A stretch of DNA of 64,000 nucleotides, taken from assembly GCF_009674535.1 (NCBI RefSeq), contig NZ_WKJK01000006.1, positions 310,001 to 374,000 on the forward strand, given 5' to 3'. A program made the position numbers and the translations under genes. The first letter of the stretch is position 1. Each line of letters begins with the position of its first letter. This stretch comes from Duganella guangzhouensis. Its GTDB lineage: Bacteria; Pseudomonadota; Gammaproteobacteria; Burkholderiales; Burkholderiaceae_D. Shown one piece after another: positions 57,657 through 64,000 of this stretch. Under the pieces are notes generated by a model, which was given only the letters and a program-made list of their open reading frames with translations, made no database searches and was not told the DNA's origin.

Positions 57657-58480
57657 GTCGACACGCCCTGGCGGCGCAGCGCCTGACGGTAGGCGGTGGG
57701 CGTGCTGTCGGTCTGCTCGCGGAAGGCGGTGGCAAAATTGGCCGCGCTGCGGAAGCCGGTCTGCTCGGCGATCTGTTGTACGCTCAGGTCGGTGTCGGCC
57801 AGCAGTTGCCGGCCGCGCCGGATGCGGGCCTCGCCCAGATAGCCGAACACGGTGCTGCCGACATGGTGGCGAAACGCCGCCGACAACCGTTTTTCATAGG
57901 TGCCGAGCGCGCGCGCGATGCCGGCCAGCGTCAGCGCCGTGGCCAGGTTGTCATCGATCAGGCGCATCGCCGCTTGCGCCAGCACTTCCTCGGGGTCGTG
58001 CTGGGACGTCGTGGCCGGCGGCGTCAGCGCACTGCGGGTGGCGGCGGCGCGGCGCAGCCCGGCCAGCTCCAGGTGGATCCGCACCCGCGCGAACACTTCG
58101 GCCGGATGATAGGGCTTGGCGACAAAATCGACCCCGCCCATGGCCAGCCCGGCCACGCGCTCGTCCGGTTCGTCCAGCGCGCTGAGGAAGATCACCGGGA
58201 TGTTGCGGGTGGCCGGATCGGCCTTCAACAGCCGGCAGGCGGCAAAACCGTCCACGCCCGGCATGCAGACGTCGAGCAGGATCAGGTCCGGCGGCGCCGC
58301 CAGTGCCGCCTGATAGCCTTCCATGCCGTCGCTGGCGACGCGCACGTGGTACAGCTGGCGTCGCAGCAAATCGGTCAGAAAGCGCAATTCCTCCCGTTCG
58401 TCGTCGACGATCAGGATTCCCGGCCTGGCTTGTTCGATTGTCGGCAAGGCGAGTATGGCGCACCCCCGTTTGAAGAACAT
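57653..58480 (-). CDS. Response regulator with AraC-type DNA-binding domain
   Basis: The protein of about 275 residues has a receiver (acceptor Asp in LLDVCMPGVDG, Lys in VAKPYHPAEV), a linker and an AraC/XylS double helix-turn-helix (IARALGTYEKRLSAAF then IAEQTGFRSAANFATAFRE). It is translationally coupled to the degenerate kinase downstream. The start is uncertain between 58480 and 58513; no strong ribosome site is visible. Confidence 0.85.
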   Translation of the reverse strand: MFFKRGCAILALPTIEQARPGILIVDDEREELRFLTDLLRRQLYHVRVASDGMEGYQAALAAPPDLILLDVCMPGVDGFAACRLLKADPATRNIPVIFLSALDEPDERVAGLAMGGVDFVAKPYHPAEVFARVRIHLELAGLRRAAATRSALTPPATTSQHDPEEVLAQAAMRLIDDNLATALTLAGIARALGTYEKRLSAAFRHHVGSTVFGYLGEARIRRGRQLLADTDLSVQQIAEQTGFRSAANFATAFREQTDSTPTAYRQALRRQGVST

Positions 58481-58566
58481 CGCCCGCCGATTATGCAACG
58501 GTTTTGCCGGCAAGTGTCCAGTCCGCCTTGCAACAAAAGCGTTTTCACCGCCGTCAGAATAGCATG

Positions 58567-61500
58567 CTACAAGCCACCGATCAAACTCATGTTGCCGCTG
58601 GCAAACTGGGTGCCAACCAGGGTGGCGTCGTGCGCCAGCGCATTGACCAGGTCGGCCCGGCTATGGCTGTCCAGATAGGTATCCCATTGCGCCAGCGTGG
58701 TGGCGTCGGCGTCGTGCTGGGTGGCATTCTGGTACAGCGCGTTGATGAAGGTCTGGTCGTCCTGGGTACCATAGCGTTGGATGAACTCGACCGACTCGAT
58801 GAAGCCGGCCGCCAGCGAGCTGTCGGTGCGGCCGCTGTCGACCCAGCTGAGGAAGCCGGCGAAATCGCCGGCACGGCCCAGCGTCAGGTGGTACAGCATG
58901 CCGATGTCCTGCAGCGTGCTGGCGGCGGTCTGGGTGAAGCTCAGGTCCAGGGTGCCGTCGCTGAACTCGCCCAGCTCGATCTGGCGGATGGTGTCCAGCG
59001 CGCCATCGGCATCGCCGATCTTGACCTCGCCGGCGCTGCCCAGCGCCAGGCTGTAGGCCGCCGCCGCGCCGCTGTAGACCACGGTGTCGGTGCCATCGCC
59101 GCCGACCAGCAGGTCGGAGCCGGCGCCGCCCTCCAGGCGGTCGTCGCCCGAGCCCAGCAGCCAGCCCTGTTCCTGCGTCACCAGCTCCCCGCCCAGCGGC
59201 GCGCCGGAATCGGTGATGTAGAGCGCGCGGTGGGCGTCGCTGGTGGCGATCTCGACAAACACGCTGGCGCGCGCCGACAGCGAATCCGAGGCCGCCGTCA
59301 GCGTCGCCAGATACGGCGCCAGCGCGGCCTCGGTGGGCGTCACGCCCAGGCTGTTTTGCAGCAGCGTGGCCACATAGTCGTGCGCGCTCAGCTTCATGAC
59401 GCTGTTGCTGGCCTCGACCGAGGTCAGCATGTTTTCAGCCTGCACCTGCAAGCTCGACTCGTGCTGCGACCAGGTGTTCAGGCCCGGCAGGTCAGGCACG
59501 CGGTCGAACACGGTGTGATACATCAGCGACAGGTTTTCCAGCCAGGTGGCCTTGCCTTCGACAAAGGTCAGCAGCGCCTGGCTAGCGTCCAGCTCGGCCG
59601 CCGTCACCGTCTCGGTGACCGTGCTGCCGGCCAGCGCGATCTGATGCGTGGCCACCACCTTGCCATCCTTCAGGTAGAACTGCCACTGGCCGCTGTCGCT
59701 GCGGCCGCCCTGCAGCACGTCATTGCCGGCACCGCCCACCAGGTGATCGTCGCCGGCGCCACCGGCCAGGCTATCGTCGCCATCGCCGCCATCCAGATAA
59801 TCATTGCCGGCGGCGGTGCCGAGGATATCGTTGCCGCCATTGCCGTACAGCGTATCGTTGTCGGCGCCGGTGCTCAGCCAGATGCGCTGCGCCTCGCCAT
59901 CGCCGATGAAGAAGTTCTGACCGGCGCCGCCCTGCACATTGGCGGCGCCGATGATGGCGGCAAAGTGCACATCGTCCAGCTGTAGGCCGATATTGCTCGG
60001 CAGCGAGCGCGCGTCGACCACCAGCGCGATCGCGGTGTTGTCCAGCAGCGCGGCGGCGGCCTGCGCGTTGCCGGCGCTGGCCGTGGCCACCGCGTCGGCG
60101 CCATTGACGATCACCACGGCGTCGGCGGCGCCACTGGTGGCGCTCATGGTCAGCGTGGCGTGCTGCAACTGCACCGACGGGTCGAGGCTGTCCAGGAAGG
60201 CTTGCGCCTGCGCCTCCATCGCGGCCCGGGTGGCCTGGCCAGCGGTGGTGTGGTCGTCGATGCGGCCGATCAGGTCGAGCTCGGCCAGCGCCCCGCTCAG
60301 CAGCGAGGACGGGCCGGAGGCGGCAAAGCCGACCCCGATCGGTACGCTGACCACCAGGCTGGTGGCCGGTGCCGTGCCGTTGGCGCCGAGGCCAAGTGGA
60401 ATGTCGGCCAGGTTGGCGTGGGTGGTGGTGCTGTCTTCCGGCCGGCTGGACGTGATGTTGGGCACGGTCACGGTGCGGGTGGCCAGGCCGGTGCGGCTGT
60501 CGGTGCCGGTCAGCGTGGTGATTTCCACCCCGTCCACGGTGGAGGTGGTGCCCGACGGGGTGGTCGGCGGCGCGTTGGTGTTGACCGGCACGATCAGCAG
60601 CCCGCCGGCATTGCCGTTGCCGGCGACGTCATTGAACACGCTGCCGCCGACATTGATCACGATCGGCGTGGTGCTGTTGGCCGGCGGCGTGATGGTGACG
60701 TGGTAAGTGGTGCCGCTGCCGTTGAAGCCGCTGATGGTGCCGCCGGTGACGAACAGGTCGGCCTGGGTCAGCAGACCCGGCTCGCTCAGCGTCAGCGTCA
60801 CCACCACGCTGCCGCCCTGGGTCACGCGCGGCGTGCTGCCGCTCAGCGTGACGGTCGGGGCGTCGGTGTCGATGGTGTAATTGGCGGAATAGGCGGTGCT
60901 GAAGTTGCCGGCGGCATCGATCACGCGCACCTGCAGCGTGCCGCTGCCGGACAGCGTCTTGGTGACGCTCCAGCGGGTATCGCCGATCGCGGTGGTCACG
61001 GTTTCCCAGGTGACACCGCCGTCATACGAAATCTGCACCGCGTCGCCGGCCACCAGCGCCGTGCTCAGGTCGCCTTGCAGGGTTTGTTGCGGCTCGTTGG
61101 TGATCAGATCGCCGTCGGTGCCGCTATCGGTAAAGAAAGTCAGGCCGCCGGCGCTGGCGCTCGGCGCCACCGTGTCGATCTGCAAACCAGGGATGCTGCC
61201 GGCGCCGCCGGCATTGCCGGCCGCGTCGGCGTAGGCGCCGCCCACCGCGATGGTGGCGCTGCCGCTCGCCACCCCGGTCGAGGGCGTGAACAGCGCCGTG
61301 TAAACCTTGGGATCGCTGGTCGCCGTCACCGCGCTCAGCGTGCCGCCGCCGACCGTGATGTCGGCGTTGCTGAAGCCCACCGGCGGTTCCGAGAAGGTGA
61401 AGGTGATGACGGCCGGCGTGACGCCATTGGCGGTGCCGACATTGCTGGTGATGGTCACCGTCGGCGTCGACTGATCCAGCGCATACGCGCTCGCGCTCTC

Positions 61501-64000
61501 GGCGCTGTGATTGCCAGCGGCATCGATCACGCGCACGCGCAGCACGCCGCTGCCGGTCAGCACCGTGTCATAGCTCCAGCTGGTGCCGCTGACGATGGCG
61601 TAGTCCCAGTTGGCGCCATCGTCCAGCGACACTTGCACCCGCTCGCCAGTGGCCAGCGGCAAGCTCAGATTGCCGCTGACGGTTTGCGAGGCCACCGAGG
61701 TAATCAAATCGGTGCCGCTGCTGCCGGTATCGTGCAGGAAGGTCGGGGTGCCGCTGGCGGTCGCCAATGGCGCCAGCGTGTCCAGGCTGATGCCGGACAC
61801 CGAGCCGCCCAGGCCGCCGTTGCCGGCGAGGTCGCTGTAGACATTCGGCGCCACCGTGACGCTGGCGGTGCCGGCCGCGGTGCCCGAGGTGGGCGTGAAC
61901 ACGGCGGTGTACACCAGCGGATTGGCGGTGGCGGTGAAGCCGCTCAGCGTGCCGCCGGTGACGGTGACGTCGCCGGCCGCGAAGCCCTGCGGCGCCTCGC
62001 TGAAGGTGAAGGTGATCAGCGCGGTATCGCCGGCTTTCAGGCTGGCCAGGCTGCTGCTGATCAGCAGCGATGGCGGCGTCGAGTCAACCGTCAGCGTCGG
62101 GCCGCTGGCCGCCGTTCCCAGGTTGCCGGCCAGGTCGCTGTAGGTGCCGGCCAGCACCGACACCCCGAACGCGCCGCCCCAGTTCAGCACCGGCGTGAAG
62201 CTGGCGGTGTAGACCAGCGGGTTGGCGGTGGCGCTGAAATTACTGATGGTCAGGCCGCTGGCGACGATGTCGCCGGCGGTGAAGAACTGCGGCGCCTCGG
62301 TAAAGGTAAAGGTCAGCGTGCCGGTGTCGCCGTACTTCAGGGTGGCGACGTTGGCACTGACGGTCATGCCCGGCGCCGTGGTATCCAGCACATAGGCCGA
62401 CGAGGTGGCGGCGCCGTGGTTGCCGGAGGCATCGGTCACGCGCACCTGCAGCACCCCGCTGCCGGTCAGCGTCACCGTGCCCGGCAGGTTCCACAGCGCG
62501 CTGCCAACCGCCGAGGTGGCGGTGCTCCAGGTGGCGCCATTGTCGAGCGAAACCTCGACCGATTCGCCGCTTTGCAGCACGGTGCTGAGCACGCCGCTGA
62601 TGTCCTGCTGGTTATTGTTGGTCACCAGGTCAAGCAGGTTGCTGCCGTTGTCGTTGGAGAAGATCACCGTGCCGCCGGTGGTGGTCGGCGCCAGCGTGCT
62701 GTAGGCGATGCCGGACAGCGTGGTGAGCGCGCCGGCGTTGCCGGCGCCATCCAGGAAGCTGCCGGCCGCGACGCTGATCGACGCCGTGCCGGACGCCTGC
62801 CCCGGCGTCGGCGTGAACAGCGCGGTGTACACCAGCGGATTGGCGGTCAGGCCGAAGCCGCTCAGGGTGCCGCCGCTGACGCTGATGTCGCCCAGCGTGA
62901 AGCCGATCGGCAGCTCGCTGAAACTGAAGGTGATGACGGCCGATTCGCCGATTTTCAGGCTGGTCGAGCTGCTGCTGATGTTCAGCACCGGCGGCGCGGT
63001 ATCGATGCTGATCAGCGGCGAGCTGACGGCGGCGCCGGCGTTGCCGGCCAGGTCGGTGTACATGCCGGCCGCCAGCGTCACCCCGCTGCCGGCGCCGCCG
63101 GCCAGGCCGGCGGTCGGCGTCAGCACGGCGGTGTAGACCAGCGGATTGGCGGTGACGCCAAACGCGCTCAAATTGCCGTTGATGGCCACCAGATCGCCCA
63201 CCGTGAAGTTGCTCGGCGCCTCGCTGAAGGTGAAGGTCAGCAGCGCCGTTTCGCCCGCCTTGAGCGCGCTGGCGCTGCTGGTGATGGTCATGGTCGGCGC
63301 CACCAGATCCAGCACGTAGCCGGCCGAGAACGCCGGTCCGCTGTTGCCGGCGGTGTCGACCACGCGCACCTGCAGCGTGCCGCTGCCGGTCAGCGACTGC
63401 GGCGTCAGCGCCCAGCTGCCGGGGCCGGTGCTCACCGCGTTCAGCCAGCTGACGCCATTGTTCAACGATACCTGCACCTGCTCGCCCGCCACCAGCGACG
63501 TATTCAGCGTGCCGGTGATGATTTGCGCGGTGGCGTTGGTTACCAGGTCGGTGAAACTGCCGCCATTGTCGGCCGAGAAGCTGACCGCCACCGCCGCCGT
63601 GGTCGGCGCCAGCGTATCGACCGCGATCGGCGCGCTGCTGACCGAGGCGCCGTTGTTGCCGGCGGCGTCCGCGTACACGCTGCCGGCCACGCTGATGACG
63701 GCATTGGCGGCGGCGGTGCCGGTGGTCGGCGTGAAGGTGGCGGTGTACACCAGCGGATTGGCGGTGGCGCTCAGGGCGCTGAGGGTGCCATTGCTGGCGC
63801 CGATGTCGCCCAGCGCGAACGCCGACGGCGCGTCGCTGAAGGTAAAGGTGATGGTGGCGGTCTCGCCGATCTTGAGCGCGCTGGCGCTGCTGCTGATCGA
63901 CAGCGTCGGCGCCAGCGTATCGACGCTGATCGTCGGCGAGCTGCCGCCGCCGCCGGCATTGCCGGCGATGTCGGTGTAGAGGCTGTTCCCCAGCGTGACG
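58567..64000 (-). CDS. Giant Ig-like/RTX/DUF4214 secreted or surface protein (5' truncated)
   Basis: At least 1811 residues are visible and the frame is open to the window edge, so the N-terminus is missing. From the N-terminal side it has alternating bacterial Ig-like repeats of about 90 residues: one type contains TANPLVYTA-FTPT and AGN, the other LTGSGxLQVRVxDxAGN. A Thr/Ser-rich link follows, then RTX-type calcium repeats (GNGGNDILG, GGDGDDSLAGGAGDDHL) and two DUF4214-like modules (MYHTVFDRVPDLPGL; MLYHLTLGRAGDF). There is no C-terminal anchor motif. RTX repeats suggest type I secretion; adhesion or matrix function is inferred. No type I exporter is in the window. Confidence 0.85.
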   Translation of the reverse strand, partial: VTLGNSLYTDIAGNAGGGGSSPTISVDTLAPTLSISSSASALKIGETATITFTFSDAPSAFALGDIGASNGTLSALSATANPLVYTATFTPTTGTAAANAVISVAGSVYADAAGNNGASVSSAPIAVDTLAPTTAAVAVSFSADNGGSFTDLVTNATAQIITGTLNTSLVAGEQVQVSLNNGVSWLNAVSTGPGSWALTPQSLTGSGTLQVRVVDTAGNSGPAFSAGYVLDLVAPTMTITSSASALKAGETALLTFTFSEAPSNFTVGDLVAINGNLSAFGVTANPLVYTAVLTPTAGLAGGAGSGVTLAAGMYTDLAGNAGAAVSSPLISIDTAPPVLNISSSSTSLKIGESAVITFSFSELPIGFTLGDISVSGGTLSGFGLTANPLVYTALFTPTPGQASGTASISVAAGSFLDGAGNAGALTTLSGIAYSTLAPTTTGGTVIFSNDNGSNLLDLVTNNNQQDISGVLSTVLQSGESVEVSLDNGATWSTATSAVGSALWNLPGTVTLTGSGVLQVRVTDASGNHGAATSSAYVLDTTAPGMTVSANVATLKYGDTGTLTFTFTEAPQFFTAGDIVASGLTISNFSATANPLVYTASFTPVLNWGGAFGVSVLAGTYSDLAGNLGTAASGPTLTVDSTPPSLLISSSLASLKAGDTALITFTFSEAPQGFAAGDVTVTGGTLSGFTATANPLVYTAVFTPTSGTAAGTASVTVAPNVYSDLAGNGGLGGSVSGISLDTLAPLATASGTPTFLHDTGSSGTDLITSVASQTVSGNLSLPLATGERVQVSLDDGANWDYAIVSGTSWSYDTVLTGSGVLRVRVIDAAGNHSAESASAYALDQSTPTVTITSNVGTANGVTPAVITFTFSEPPVGFSNADITVGGGTLSAVTATSDPKVYTALFTPSTGVASGSATIAVGGAYADAAGNAGGAGSIPGLQIDTVAPSASAGGLTFFTDSGTDGDLITNEPQQTLQGDLSTALVAGDAVQISYDGGVTWETVTTAIGDTRWSVTKTLSGSGTLQVRVIDAAGNFSTAYSANYTIDTDAPTVTLSGSTPRVTQGGSVVVTLTLSEPGLLTQADLFVTGGTISGFNGSGTTYHVTITPPANSTTPIVINVGGSVFNDVAGNGNAGGLLIVPVNTNAPPTTPSGTTSTVDGVEITTLTGTDSRTGLATRTVTVPNITSSRPEDSTTTHANLADIPLGLGANGTAPATSLVVSVPIGVGFAASGPSSLLSGALAELDLIGRIDDHTTAGQATRAAMEAQAQAFLDSLDPSVQLQHATLTMSATSGAADAVVIVNGADAVATASAGNAQAAAALLDNTAIALVVDARSLPSNIGLQLDDVHFAAIIGAANVQGGAGQNFFIGDGEAQRIWLSTGADNDTLYGNGGNDILGTAAGNDYLDGGDGDDSLAGGAGDDHLVGGAGNDVLQGGRSDSGQWQFYLKDGKVVATHQIALAGSTVTETVTAAELDASQALLTFVEGKATWLENLSLMYHTVFDRVPDLPGLNTWSQHESSLQVQAENMLTSVEASNSVMKLSAHDYVATLLQNSLGVTPTEAALAPYLATLTAASDSLSARASVFVEIATSDAHRALYITDSGAPLGGELVTQEQGWLLGSGDDRLEGGAGSDLLVGGDGTDTVVYSGAAAAYSLALGSAGEVKIGDADGALDTIRQIELGEFSDGTLDLSFTQTAASTLQDIGMLYHLTLGRAGDFAGFLSWVDSGRTDSSLAAGFIESVEFIQRYGTQDDQTFINALYQNATQHDADATTLAQWDTYLDSHSRADLVNALAHDATLVGTQFASGNMSLIGGL
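60700..64000. repeat. Tandem Ig-like repeat tract within the giant protein gene
   Basis: Recurrent near-identical blocks (for example the reverse of ACCAGCGGATTGGCGGT at 61916, 62216, 62835, 63138 and 63749) mark the repeat periods. The two repeat types alternate, so the tract may vary in length by recombination and is prone to misassembly. Confidence 0.8.

Overview
The window is GC-rich DNA from a Gram-negative bacterium. The gene set points to a betaproteobacterium of the Oxalobacteraceae type (Duganella/Massilia/Janthinobacterium relatives): min operon, hemA-prfA-dsbB-prmC, phaA-phaB for polyhydroxybutyrate, three tandem M13 peptidases, a carbohydrate-type TonB receptor, a bacteriophytochrome and many two-component proteins. 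The family assignment is inferred from gene content; no rRNA is present.

Layout. 1-1.3 kb: end of a Rieske oxygenase overlapping a guanine/cytidine-type deaminase, possibly purine catabolism. 1.8-8.0 kb (- strand): a four-gene signalling operon of a three-receiver hybrid kinase, CheR, CheB and a receiver-kinase, with no chemoreceptor. 8.1-8.4 kb: a small frameshifted gene. 8.6-16.8 kb (- strand): a three-subunit flavin/cytochrome sugar dehydrogenase directly behind a BaeSR-like two-component pair, then a bacteriophytochrome. 16.9-21.2 kb: a TonB receptor and a GH30 glycosidase under a promoter with a perfect LacI-type operator. 21.2-22.4 kb: a NYN-domain RNase-like gene preceded by three tandem promoter/small-RNA/hairpin units. 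22.8 kb: tRNA-Arg(CCG). 23-31.3 kb: membrane cytochrome c, a lipoprotein, three tandem M13 peptidases and a Gly-rich periplasmic protein with a terminator in its leader.

31.6-43.7 kb is mostly housekeeping: CtpA protease, a perfect 40-bp inverted repeat, a KAS III enzyme, a MocR regulator, an AhpD-like protein, a CPA2 antiporter, a solute-binding protein, FadH, an SRPBCC protein, two small conserved genes and prolyl aminopeptidase. 43.8-45.8 kb carries phaB and phaA with an FNR-type palindrome upstream. 46-49.4 kb is the divergent metR/metE pair. 49.5-51.4 kb is minCDE. 51.4-56.7 kb holds a DUF697-like gene, an orphan response regulator, hemA, prfA, dsbB and prmC. 56.7-58.5 kb is a degenerate kinase/receiver protein overlapping a receiver-AraC regulator. 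58.6 kb to the right edge is a giant Ig-like/RTX/DUF4214 surface or secreted protein, truncated by the window.

The least explained element is the array at 21.87-22.39 kb. Three diverged copies share a promoter with the same 17-bp spacer, a variable middle and an invariant 3' hairpin with a GNRA-type loop, and the last copy abuts the ribosome-binding site of a NYN-domain gene. This looks like a small-RNA family and could be an RNA-controlled RNase module; the functional link is a hypothesis. Starts quoted here were often moved inward from the longest open frame to an ATG with a Shine-Dalgarno sequence or a signal peptide.
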